This document shows positions 1 through 12,012 of a stretch of 64,000 nucleotides of DNA, one piece after another. Source of the DNA: Mycteria americana (Eukaryota > Chordata > Aves > Ciconiiformes > Ciconiidae); the NCBI RefSeq assembly GCF_035582795.1, contig NC_134366.1, positions 3,888,828 through 3,952,827 of the forward strand, written 5' to 3'. Made by a program: the position numbers and the translations under genes. The notes below the pieces were generated by a model. The model saw nothing but the letters and a program-made list of their open reading frames with translations. It was not told the origin of the DNA and searched no databases. Numbering within the stretch: position 1 is the stretch's first letter; the number at the start of each line of letters is the position of its first letter.

Positions 1-2879
1 TAAGACAAAAAAATAGTGAAAAAATCCAGTTACATACATGGAATTAAAACAACTTTACAGATTATACATACAGGCTTTTTTAAGCTTTTACATGAAATTT
101 GTTTGAAGTTTAGCTAACTGTGCATACTTGAAAGTTGTACCAAATATCATTTTATGCATGCAATAAACAATCCTCAAGTAAGTGTCTTTAAATACACATT
201 CAAATATACCTCACTAACATTTTTAATCACAGAGAAGATACAATTTGGCAATAAATATTGGGTAACTAAAGGAATTTAAATGTTTCTGAAATTGTTAGGT
301 TCTTACATTACAAGGTCACTTTAAAGTCAGTTTATTTAAAAAAAGAAGAGAGTTATCATACGTTATATGTATCATACGATTCTCTGCTTTCCCCCCCCAC
401 TACTTTCTTACTCTCCATTTTCTTGATTGACCTCATGACTCAGAATACAAAGCAATACTTCTATCTTTAACCATCAAGACTATAGCACTTCAAGCTCATA
501 AGCTCACAGGCTTCCCAAAAGCAACAGCAGCACAATGCAAGCAGACATTATACGCTATCCTACAGTTTACTTCCGTGATAAATGCAGACTTCCTCCCTAT
601 TTTTCAGCTTCCCACGTTTAGCTGTTTCTAGCCTGAAGGAGAAATGCAACTGCATTACATTTTGTGCACTATCTTAAAAGGCATTTGGAGTTATGCCAAA
701 TTTCTGAGTTGACGTCAAATTGGAATATTCAAGGCTGTGCATATATAATTATATGTTAAGATTCACCTTTTTGATGATAATGCTATGACCTAGTATCTCT
801 CTATAACCTTCTCCAAAAAGGAAACAAAATTACTTCTACAAGTCAGCCTGCATTAATGTTGCACAGGGAACCTTGCTATGCAGACGAATTCAGTAAAGAA
901 CATCAGAACGTACTTATATATTGGGGGAGAAAAAAAAAATAGAAGAAGTCAAGATAATATGCATTAGAAGTTATTTTAATATTTGAAAACTCTTAAAATA
1001 GTTTTAAAATCCTCCCCAGGCACTATTTTGCCTTTCTACCCTTCTTCCAATGAACTCCCCTCTCTCAAAATAAGTACTCAATCACAGATGCTTTTTCTAA
1101 ATTTACAGTAACACAGACGAGGTACCATGAAGTCAGTTTCACTGCTACAATAAAATACTACTTTTTAAGCACAAATCTTCAGTCGAGTTTTGAACTATTG
1201 GGTCACGAAACACTGCAGTGCTGGAACGCATGCCAAAAGATGGAACTGTGAATCAGGAGTGTTTACACTCTTGATTTTTTTTTTAAGCTCCAAATGCCAA
1301 CCAGACCTTTCACTTCTGTCATGCTAAATAATACAGTAAACTTCTTTGCTTTAACACAGGGAAAGCAAGCTATCAAGTCCACATTTAATTTCTCAATAGT
1401 AGGGGGTGTTCTTTGTTTTTCCCTTCCTAATACAGCGTATTGCTACAAACAGAAAAATTCTTACAGCTTTTAAACTTCTTTAAGCAAAAGTTACCTGCAT
1501 TAACAACCTGCTGTTAAGTAAACATTTTAAGCGGGCTTAATTATAAAGCTGATTTAAAGTAGTGAAAACACAGAAGTGGGTTACTTCAATGAAACCAATA
1601 ATAAACAAGACTTAGTGCTTAGAATTAGCTAGAAACAGCAACGGGTTCAAACACACTTGATATGAATGCTGTAGTAATGTGCTCCTGCCATGCAGCAGCA
1701 GCACTTGAAGACCAATTGAGCAAATTACCTAAGCATGTACTTTCTTTAGACTAGTCCTCAATAAGCAAAGAAAGGGATAGTTGGTACATTAAAACCCATG
1801 TAGAGGTTTCGTCCATTACACTGGCAATTTGATAGATAAAATGGAAAGGATTTTTCTCATTTACTTGTTCATGAAGTGAAAACACAAGGAAAAGCATCAT
1901 CCAAAAAGAAAACTTTTCAGATGCACGAGTAGGTGTTAGGCAACTTAACGGACTTCCTATGGGAAGCAGAAACCCAACTCCTCGTTGAGCTCTTGAAAGT
2001 TTTCCCACCTCAGTGTTAGGGTTGTGACATGACATTTATTCTGCAAACGTGCACTTTAAAAGACCACTTCAAAGTTTTCTGCATATGTTCTGCCTTTCAA
2101 TCCTTGAGCATTTGCTTTGGTTTCAAAACTTCATCAGGAGAAAACCTACTTACTTCCTTTGCTCTATAGAAACCTAGAGTCATGATGAGTTCCTCCCCCA
2201 AAATAATATTTTATTCAAACATTTCTAAACAGAACTTTTACAATTTAAAACATTCAAAATCTGCCTTATAATATATACTATTATCCAAGTTATTTACAGA
2301 AGGAGAAATACCTTTCTTCACTCAAGTTTAAAGTAAATTGGTTTAAGATACTGCTGAAGAGAAAAGCAACTTTTTGATAAAAGCATGTTATCGCCCACCC
2401 CCCCAAGAACCTCAGTCCTAACAAAGGATTCAATGCACATAACAATATGATCAGAAAAACAAGATAGATAAAAACAGAAAGAAGAAAAGGAAAGGACACA
2501 GCCTTAGAGGAATGAGACATTACCTTTGGAGCGCACGATGTAACACTGTTTCTGTAAATTTTACACAAAAATGGCAGAAATAAATTGTAATACATTTTCA
2601 GACAAAACTGAGTCTATGTTTTATTAAATACAAGTTTAAAATTAATATCAATCAAGTTGTATGCAGAACAAGGATGCCTAAAAGAGGGCTCTAAATTTTC
2701 TTTAGACTACAAGGTACTTTGAAAACTACAGTAAGTACTCCTTAAAAACAAAAAGAAACCTACAGACATAACCTGCTTGCATACACTAGTACAAAGATAA
2801 ACAGGTAGAAAAGAGAATCCTCCCGCTCCCCTCTAAGTCTCAACCCAGCAAAAGCGTTAGAACACGTGCACAACTTTAA

Positions 2880-2970
2880 GCAGATGAATAACTGATTTCA
2901 ATGGGTTTATTCACGTGCTTGCAGTTACATAGGTGTTCAAATGCTCTACTGAATCCAGCCCTAAGTATAT
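2880..2970 (+). repeat. Diverged old interspersed repeat fragment
   Basis: The segment contains a phrase of the type 'gatttcaatgggtttattca' followed by cacgtgcttgcagtta and ctgaatccagccct. From memory this resembles a heavily diverged dispersed repeat common in bird, turtle and crocodile DNA, whose core reads roughly 'ttcaatgggattactcacrtgctt ... ctgaatcagggcc'. I cannot assign a family name. Related phrases recur at about 30.0 kb and 33.1 kb in this window. Confidence 0.4.
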
Positions 2971-3296
2971 ACTTCATAGGATGGCACACCGTAGCTTAAA
3001 CGTTTTGATTTACAAATGAAATGTGTTAAGACAGTAAGTCTACAACTTCATACATTTCATAATTAGCTGACATCTTGCTTGTATTATGAAGCTTTTCTAA
3101 AACGAAGAAAAATAGGTGCTTTCTCTAAAATACGTGCATTGCTATTAGATTGCTTGTGTTCAGAATTATAGAAAAACAAACACATTGCAGATGCAAAAAA
3201 GACAAATCGTGCACCAACTAACACCATACTTTTGCTCTGGTATAATCCTGAACAGCAGCAGTGTTTTAAAACTGCATTATCAGTTGAGCTTATCCA

Positions 3297-3312
3297 CCCC
3301 CCCCCCCCCCCC
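3297..3312 (+). repeat. C homopolymer (16 C)
   Basis: Uninterrupted run of 16 cytosines inside an NKTR intron. Such tracts are prone to length polymorphism and sequencing error. Confidence 0.95.
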
Positions 3313-6300
3313 ATAAACTATTATTTCTTAATTATGTCTCTGCATATTTGAGTGTTGAAATGATCTGTTTGTTACTTACTACACATAAAAGCATCCTGTG
3401 AATGCTTTCACATGGGTTGTGCTTTTACATAAACTTTTGATCAAGCCAATGGGACCCGCTTGTGTGATAAGCGCACATATACCACTTTTGCTCAAAGATA
3501 ATGCAACATCAGCCCCTTTCATTTGAAATGTGTAGATTTTTATATTACTGTCAACTGTTCAATAATTAGCTCAAAGGTATTTCATTCAGAGTTTAAAAAA
3601 GTTAACTGTTGATTAGAAAAAGACCTGTTTTGGGACACCAAAAAGACTTAGAAATGAAGCACTTTTAATAAGCTAGTAATATTGAGAAATCATTTGTAAA
3701 ATCAAACCAAAAAAGTCCTCAATTTATTTTATCCTTCATTTAGCAGATCAAAGTGATTAGTTTGTTTGAATTTAGTAACTAGGCATGGCACCACACATTA
3801 AAAACATTTTAAAAAAGCTATTTAGTTTTGAGCAAGAAAGCAGAGTTTGAGACACACATTAAACCAACAATACCCTTAATATGGAGAGAAAAAAAAAATA
3901 TAAACCCAGCAGTAATAGCAAAACAGCTTCAAGTTTTAAAAAGCTTTTGAACACAGGGGCAAGAACTCCAAGTGTTTGAACTGATAAGGAACACAACCGA
4001 GGACTCCTCTTTAAATTGTAATAAGGACGTATTCCTCGGTAAACTACATGGCTAAATAACAAGGCAAGAAATTAATTATTACACAAAACTTCCCCACTTT
4101 TTTTGCCTCCTACTCTTTTCTCTATGCTTCATTCTGCACAGTCACTTCTTTTCTAGTAAGTGTAGCTTGACAGATTTTGTACAATAATGGAAGCAAAGTT
4201 AAGCCCACGTAAGCATTTGTAGGATCAGGAGTCTCATTAATTTTATAGTACTTTATATACTCATTTTCACAAGAGTTGTACTTCTTTTGTATTGCAGCTT
4301 TCCTGACTAGCAGGTTGGGTATGGCCACAGGCACGATGGAGTTGCTCTAAAGAGAGAAGATACCTTCATCAGCTCAGCTTGACTGAGAAGCAGAATACAT
4401 TGTTCAAGAAGAACATCATCGAAGTAATACAGCCACTGAGCTGGAACACCCAAGAACAGGCCGACTATCCGCCCCCCCGACACTAAATCAGGGACCTAAA
4501 GACATTAGCTCTATTTGTGCAATGCTCTGGATGCATTCCCCCAATAACTAATAATACTACTAATCTTTTCAGCAGCAGTTCAAAACAGATATTGGAGTAT
4601 ATAGGAAAAGGAAGATGATACTAGAGTGGTTCCTGTCAACCTCTACCCCATCCTAGGGATTCCATATCTGAGTATCAACCTGGAAACAGGACAATTAAAA
4701 GAAGATTAACACACTCAGGTGGTATATAGAACGCTTGCTAAATAACTGATGGTTCTAAAAAATTATTCACAGAAAAAGGGCAAATTAAATAGTGGTGCTA
4801 TCTGAAAATATAAATAGCTAATTTATAAACTGGTACCTTACAACTGTCTTCAACACAAGACTGCCATAAAATGCTACAACAGATCCCTTTGGGTATAGAA
4901 AATTGAAATTCCAGTATTTCACAAATCCAAACATTATAAAGGGATAGTCTCTGTGTCCTTCCTGCTGGATTTTAACAAGATGCGTTTCTTCGGACTAGGA
5001 AATGTTTCTTAGACACATGTGTGAATAGACTTGGCCTATTTAAAGTACAGGTGCATGAAAAACAATCCTGCCTTAGCTAAACGCTCTTTCAACCCAACTG
5101 TTACTCCTATTCAAGTAAGAAAATAGATAAGAAGCGAGGAAAATTAGCCAACGAGCATGAAATACAGCACTTCTAACATTATATATTTATACACAGTTCT
5201 GACTTTTGCACCTTGCCAGTTTCTACCAGTGTTTTAATTTATGTTCATTCTTTTTACACTGGCCTCACTGGAGCTTCCCAACAATACTTACACTGTCTTT
5301 TCCATGCCCAGTTCTCTATTGTTGCTTATAAATGTTTCAAACTCATTAATGCCAGAGAAATTCCTGATGAATCAAAGCAAGCTGATGATACTTTAGGATT
5401 GGTCAGATACTTGTTTACATTAAGATTAGTCTGGAGCTTCTACTTCAAGTAAAACTGACCACTGCAGCTCAACTTTTAACAATTTTTAGGCATTGCATAG
5501 AGTCTTGCTGTGACCAGTTTGTTAGTGCAGTCTGTCAAAGAGATATTTGCTGCCTGATTACTCTCTCTAAAGATTAGTTATTCCAAATGACACTTATCTG
5601 TGTTAAGCAGGGAAAGCACTTCTGATGAGCAAGCAAAAGTGTTATAGTCAGAAATCTTGCTATTATTTTAGCCCTAATTGAACAAATACTTATATAAAAG
5701 AAAACAGCTTATTTGCACTCATTTGCTACATTAGACGTGTATGATACAGAAATATAGAGTTGTCATCCCTAAGGTTATCTGTGAACTATAAAAAAATGAA
5801 AACAGATCTAAAGAAGTTCAGATGGAGATGGACTACTTCCCTTTCTATAAATCTAATCAATAAAATTAAACATGTTCAAACTGTTAAAAATCTAAAGACT
5901 GCCATTGAAGACTGCTCTTTCACACAATTTTCAGGTTACACATTTGAAGAACATTTTTCCTAATTATAAGCTACTGAATAACTGAGCATTCTTTTGAGTG
6001 TAAGAAACACATCTGAATTTCAGCTTAAAGTATACCACTAAAGGAAACAAACACATTTTATTAAAGAACAGCTGTATAGATACACAGTACATTCCCTAAA
6101 GTAATGAGACAAATGTCACCAAGCAGGACTGCTTTAATATATTGCATTTTAAAGTTAAGTCAGAAACTGCCTAGTTAAAGTCTTTAGTAGTTGTTTCCTA
6201 CTTTGAATCTTGAAATTCGAACTCTCCATGTCATGAAGCAGAAACCAAGTTCCACCATCAAAAAAACCTATACAAAAAGACAGATCGTTGAACTATGTGT

Positions 6301-8969
6301 TTCACCATCCATCCTTGCCTATCTGTAAACTGAGTTATCAAACACGAACCTGACTTTGCAACTGACTGTATACATACACACCTGCCTTTACCAGCAGCCT
6401 CAGTGGCTTCTGTATGATTCTGTAATTGTACATATTCATACCCAGGATCAGCTGCAGTACTGGAGGCCAAAGGTGGGATTCAGCTTAAATGCGTAAATTT
6501 GAATACAGTAAAGTCTAGGATCTAAAGGAGATCTACAGATCTAGGGAGAACGCTCAGTTGACAACATATAGGCATCCTGAGCTGCCCTACTGTATCCTGC
6601 CTGGCTTCCAGCTCCTACTCCAGGAGTGCAGGGTGTCTTGCAGGTGTTACATTGTATTGGCACACCCTGTCTTGCAGTTCCTAATGGTGTGTCAAACAGC
6701 ATTAGATGCCTGCATGTGGTAAAATGAAAAAAGCCCCGGTCAAGAGGGTCACAGAAGTCTACAGCATTTAGAGCGTGCTTTAAAGACTAGACAGCACCCC
6801 ACCTAAACCTCATCGGTTATACTGGGAGTGTACTCCTGGGCTTGTTTCACCTGCCTGAATCTAGGGCAAGCTGGTGCCATTTAAGACACTACAGGATATC
6901 CAAGAAATCTGCATGGGGCATGCAGGTAAGACACAAGACCCTCAGAAGATCCACACCCTTCTCTCCCAGCAGCTGAAGGCCAGGTTAGGATACCCTGGGA
7001 CCCTAAAAACAGCTTTAGATTCCTACAGGCAGCTGAGGTGAACCTAGCTTACATGAAGACAATTATGCTTAGGTATCTTACTCTGCCTGAATTCCCAAAC
7101 TAACACTTTCTCTTTACAGTGATTTTATGAAAAAACAAGATTTTTTGAAGAAATCTGCATCTTTCAAAATACTTCTGTGTTTGCTGAAAGTGCTCTTAAA
7201 TACTGCTCATTTTATTGTCCCATGTAAGTTATAATTTAGCATCTAACACAACCTTAGGTTGTTTTAGTGTGTGTGGAGAGACAAGGCACTTATGTCTGTT
7301 AAATCTAATTGAACAAGTAAGCTGAGTCTAAGCATAAGGGAAAGAAGACGACTTCTGAATCAAATGCAGGAGAGAAAAGAAACTTTAGAGCCCTCAAATG
7401 ATAGCTTCTTGACTGATGTGACATCATTGAGTTTTCATGTATATTGTTCAGATAAGCTTAAAAATGGAAAATTATGACAAGAGAACCAAAAGATAAGTCA
7501 CCAAGTAGTAAATAGTGAACCAATGTCTTGCAGAGAGCTTATTAAACCACAGGGGTTTTTTTTATATAGAGATTGTTTTCCATATTAATGTATATACATA
7601 TAAGTTCAGATTTACTTTAAGGAAGCACATCATCTAAAATTTGATTTGAAGGTAACTAAAAACAAGCTTTTGACACTTACGATTTTTATCTCTGTGGAAA
7701 GTCAGAACAGTGGTAACTGTGAAAGACTTCCTCTTAGGTTCCTATTCATTTTCCATTTTTAGGGCATTCTTTAGGAAGAGACCTAAAAATGTCTCTTATC
7801 TGAACTTCATCATATCATACTGAAGATCTTTTTCAGGCAAAGGAAAAAAAAAAATTCTTGAGGACAATTTACTCCTTTACTGAAGACAGTGAAGCGCCAT
7901 TCATTCTTATACCCCAAGAAAGATGGCAAAGAAAAAACAGTTTTTCTAGTTAAGTAACTACACTAAAATTTACTTTTGAAAACACCAGTGTTATTTCAAA
8001 GTTCTTCTCAGCACAAGCCCAAAGTTATAATCCAGATCTTTTCAAATACAAACTGTTAAACATTAACAGAAGGTAATTTTAAAAAGAGAGTTAATAGGAG
8101 AAATAATCACATAAAAATTAGCATGTTTAAAAATACTAATATTGAACCTAGAATACAACTACTTTAACGAGAAGACCCTGACATATCAGACCTGAGTATT
8201 TATTGATGGTCGAGTCATGTGTTTTCTACAATTTAACAGAACATGGCTACATACTAGAATGGATTTTTTTTTTTTTTAAAGTAATGAAGGAAAAATCTGA
8301 TTATCATCACATAATTTTACATAGTGTTGGTACCAAAGTAGTTGGTATATGCACAAGTAAACAGAACTATGCAGCAATATAGAAGAAAAGCACGTCAGGA
8401 ACAAACACTCCAAAATAAAAAAAAGTAAGAAAAAATCCCCACAAAACCAAGAAACAAAACCCCCACTCATCCTCCTCCCCCCTCCCCAAAAAAACAAACT
8501 CAAAAAACCCAAAAGCAAAACACTCCCCCCCTAACTAAATCATAAATCATTGTATTTTAAAGAGCACATGCAAAACCATACAAATCACCTCCAGATCTCA
8601 CTCCCTTTTGCATACAATGCTCTAACATTGTAATTTGCAGATAATCTGTTAAGATTTGGTTGGTGCACATACGAAGCCAATGAATCTATTTTATGGGCAC
8701 TAATAACTTATTGCGTAAGCCATATTTTTAGGGTAAAAAGCAATGAACGAGGAACATCCGTGTAGTACCAGCTTCTAATCCAAATGAATGCCACAAGCAA
8801 ATTGCGATAACTAATGTTTCCTATTATAGATTACACTGCAGGTACCCACTCAACCCTACTTAAAATAAGGCGGATAACATTGTTATAGATAATTTAGCAA
8901 TACCATCTTTCTCATGAACAGCGCTTCTCTGTTTAAGAAAAGCTCAACTGTCATATTACATCTACTCAC

Positions 8970-9057
8970 ATGAAAAATTGGGAACCATTGGTATGTTTCC
9001 CTCGGTTTGCCATTGACAAAAGGAACGCTCTGTCATGTTTGAGAATAAAGTTTTCAT
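8970..9057 (-). CDS. NKTR: NKTR coding exon 5, cyclophilin domain (active-site half)
   Basis: Read on the minus strand, an acceptor (AG at 9,059-9,058) opens an 88-nt exon that ends at a GTGAGT donor. It encodes [20 protein letters not shown] and then [10 protein letters not shown], the strand/loop region of a cyclophilin-type peptidyl-prolyl isomerase. It carries the A-N and Q-F-F residues that line the proline pocket in cyclophilin A (known of the family). The first codon is completed by the G left over from the exon at 10,829-10,873, and the exon ends after two bases of an Ile codon. The wording matches NKTR (KHDRAF...KHTNGSQ) rather than the paralogue PPIG, which I recall as having KHNKEF...KDTNGSQ. 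The remainder of the domain is not in the window. Confidence 0.93.
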
Positions 9058-10828
9058 CTGTTTGAAGAAAAAATATGTTTGTCAGATTTTCCCTGACAAG
9101 GAACGCAAGACTAATTTTCTTAGTAACTTATGGATGCTATAAGGAGAAATTCTGCTGCTGCTGAAGAAACATGAACAGGTTGGAAAAAACAAAAATCAAG
9201 TTTAAACAAGCCTCTCAAAAGTTACAGTAGAAGCAGTTATGAGACAGAAAGCATTCTTTCTTAAAAAAAAAGTTTCAGATATAGTGCAAACATTTCTAAT
9301 GAAAAAAAAATTTAAAGTCATTATTAGCATCTTCAATAAACATTAGATTCTCATACACTTGTATTTAAATCCAGCATTTTCTGGATAAGAACAAGGTTGG
9401 CAGACTTACTGACATCCTAAAACAAGACTTAACATACATGATCCTGTTATTTACACAGCACACACCTCAGGTAGAAAGATCTAGAGAAAAAGCCATTTCC
9501 CTGGTATGGCACGTTAAAAGATAGCTACCTATCAATTCAAAACTGGAAGTCCCATAACATACAAGTGAAAAAAACCCTAGATACCTGAATGAGAAACTAA
9601 AGAACGTATTCTTCCTGCAGCCTAAATATGAACTCAATTAAGACTAAACTAAACATGCATTTTATATTCCAGTGAATTAAAGAGCACTTCCGGTTGTACA
9701 GCATAATACAAAACCAGATCTTCTGAAGTTCATTTTCAAAGCTAAAAATAGTAATTTGAGTGTACAAAGCCGTTATTTTTAAGATTACATATCAAAACAC
9801 AATGCTGCATGTTTAGCACTCACTGCCTTTAGAAACAAACCCTAGTACCTCCTTAGCAAATGGATCTATTCGAGACTTTCTTCTGACTAAAGGCTGTAAT
9901 ACTCCAACACCAAATTATGTCTCTGTTTAAGACAAACTTAATGGCATGCACTTAACCACGCAGAGCTACTCGCAAAAAAAACCAGAGAACCAGGGGCTAT
10001 TACACAAATACATATAGTGCCTTTATTAACACTTGAATACCACAGTAACTACCTGTTTTTCTGCAAGAAAGAATTGTATGTCTTTAAACGAATACTTTAT
10101 AAACTCACCATTTTCCTCCCAACAACAGATTTTTAAAAGAGGTAAATGTAATTCACAAATTCTTTGAAAGGAAAATAACTTGTGTAGCATATAAACGAAG
10201 TCAAACACTTTTAGAAACGAACACTAAACATACAAACCTTGAATAGGGAAGGGGAGGAAAGGGACATTAACAAAAGAAGAAATAACTGTTTAGAGCTGGA
10301 AATTATGCCAGTATTCTTTCTCAGAATAAGTCATTAACCCTCAGAAAGGTTAGACACAGAACTCTTCATTTCTCCAAGCAACACAGATACCCATCTACAA
10401 ACGGACGTATCAGTTGTCTATATATTTACTAGGGAGGGTACAAGGGAACAGAGTTTGAATTTGTGTTACTGAGCTTTTGTCTCTTACCTTTTCATTTTGC
10501 AAAAGACCACATTCTCTATAAACAAAAGAATATGTTGACAGTTTTAGGCAGGAAGATAGGAGTTTATTCATGAATAAAGTTGCCTAACCTCCATGCTGAA
10601 AGTCATGTTTAACCAATAATGTTAGCCTTAATTAATTGTCAGTTAAAGTTAAATATTACCAAAAAAAATTATCCGAAAGTCATGCATATAAAAATAATTC
10701 TCATGCAACATTAGTTTCATGCAAAAGGTGATCTATAAGTAGACCTGCTTTCATTAAGTAGCTTGGGAATCAAAACTTGTGTATCTCAGAACTGAATAAA
10801 GAATCTGCAAAGACATATTTCCCCTTAC
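9058..10828 (-). other. NKTR: NKTR intron 4 (between coding exons 4 and 5)
   Basis: AT-rich intron of 1.77 kb bounded by a GTAAGG donor at 10,828 and a CAG acceptor at 9,058. I recognise no repeat, RNA gene or conserved block in it. Confidence 0.85.
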
Positions 10829-10873
10829 CTTTGAAATAGCCACCATAAATAGATTCACCTCCTTTTCCATTAC
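10829..10873 (-). CDS. NKTR: NKTR coding exon 4, cyclophilin domain
   Basis: This 45-nt exon on the minus strand encodes GNGKGGESIYGGYFK(D), a loop typical of the large multi-domain cyclophilins NKTR and PPIG. The acceptor is TGTAG at 10,878-10,874 and the donor GTAAGG begins at 10,828. The phase fits both neighbours: the first Gly codon is split with the previous exon and the last Asp codon with the next. YFKDENF here matches NKTR; PPIG has FFEDESF at this place (family knowledge from memory). Confidence 0.93.
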
Positions 10874-11904
10874 CTACACATTAAAAAGCATGAATTAAAC
10901 CTTTTGTTTCATTTATGAAAAAAGCTGCATGTAGCATTCCACCAGTTTATAACAAACCAGGATACTCTGGCCAGTTACTAGTATCTGAGCATAAGCTCCT
11001 TAATTAAAAGTCACAGCCATGCATTATCCTGTTGACACTCAAAATACTGAGAATGAAGACTGCCTTAGTGCCTCTCAACACTGGCAAGTCTGAAGCAGGG
11101 CTCTAAAGGCTAATCCTCACTGGTATTTGCTAAAGCAATAGGAGATAGCAAAACAACAACAGCATGCGAAAAAATAAAGACAACAGTAGGTATGACCAAC
11201 ATCTTGCCCAGCTCAGAGCAGCTGAGAGACCACTAGAATGGATGAGGTAAGGAAGTAGCTAGCAGTTTTAAAGGTGCTTCTACTTGACTCTCAAAACAAG
11301 ACATTCCCTCACCACACCTGTTTTATCAGGTACAAGATCGCAGGACACAGCGAAGAAGATACACATTTTGGTAAGGACAGGTATTGCAGGGAAGGACAAC
11401 AGGCTAAAATATTGTTGTACACATACTGCAGGGAAGGAAACAAAAACTCCTGGAAAATCTCCTTTTGGAGACTTATCCGTTAAACACTTCTAGCTCATTT
11501 ACTAAAAATAATTTTAAAAAGTAAACTTATTCAAATAGTTAGGTCCCTGTATCAATAGAGCATTACTAGTGTTGCCTCTACTGCAGACACAAAAGTGAAA
11601 AGCACTAAGACTACATTTTGGATTTGAATTATGAGAGATAGGTGTTAAGTCCAGCAAGGGCTGGTATTTTTTTTTCTTCTTTAACTTAACACATTTTCTA
11701 AATAAATATTACTTCAGTTGGAACATTTTAGAATTTCAAAGATTAACAAAGAAATAGGTGATCTATGCTATACTTCACGGCAAATGAAATATTGTTATGG
11801 CATTGTAATGCTTCCATGGCATTTTCTAAAATTACATTATAACCACAGAAGTTATAACATTGCTGTTCCGCTTAAAACATTTCAGTTTTAAAAGTGTATT
11901 TTAC
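10874..11904 (-). other. NKTR: NKTR intron 3
   Basis: Intron of 1.03 kb with a GTAA donor at 11,904 and a TAG acceptor at 10,874. Two overlapping short open frames on the plus strand (11,274-11,493) lie in it and have no recognisable homology. A near-repeated 'tgcagggaagga' motif at about 11,386 and 11,429 is the only internal structure I noticed. Confidence 0.85.
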
Positions 11905-12012
11905 CTTCACTGAAGTCCCCACCCTGAATCATGAAGTTTTTAACCACACGATGGAATGTAGTGCCTTTGTAACACAGCTTCTTTCCAGTTGTTTTGCCAA
12001 TTCCTTTTTCAC
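11905..12012 (-). CDS. NKTR: NKTR coding exon 3, cyclophilin catalytic core
   Basis: This 108-nt exon on the minus strand encodes [20 protein letters not shown] followed by [16 protein letters not shown](G). The [14 protein letters not shown] block contains the catalytic Arg and the Phe, Met and Gln pocket residues, equivalent to R55, F60, M61 and Q63 of cyclophilin A (family knowledge), and all are intact. The [24 protein letters not shown] wording identifies NKTR rather than PPIG, which reads KSTQKPLHYKSCLFHRVVKDFMVQ. The acceptor is TTGCAG and the donor GTAA. The protein is a large surface- or nucleus-associated cyclophilin with an RS-rich tail, first described in natural killer cells. Confidence 0.96.

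Larger units (their letters stand above)
1..8969 (-). other. NKTR: NKTR intron after the fifth coding exon (partial)
   Basis: This is AT-rich intronic sequence following the donor at 8,969. I looked on the minus strand for the next cyclophilin exon (the part with the TTKPAPHLDG-type motif) and for the long RS-rich exon and found neither, so they probably lie beyond position 1. The interval holds homopolymer runs (16 C at 3,297-3,312), a diverged old repeat at about 2,880-2,970 and a GC-richer block at about 6,540-7,080. Short open frames, such as 4,122-4,334 on the minus strand, have no recognisable homology. Confidence 0.6.

Noticed and set aside
4122-4500. Minus-strand frames resembling exons (4,122-4,334 and 4,337-4,490)
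   Set aside because: They looked exon-like with nearby AG/GT, but the implied intron would be only 17 nt. The frames match no cyclophilin or NKTR sequence, and lengths are within chance.
6258-6470. Possible small minus-strand exon (begins DPGYEYVQL) in the NKTR intron
   Set aside because: AG and GT are present, but the sequence does not match the next NKTR segment and no partner exon in phase was found.
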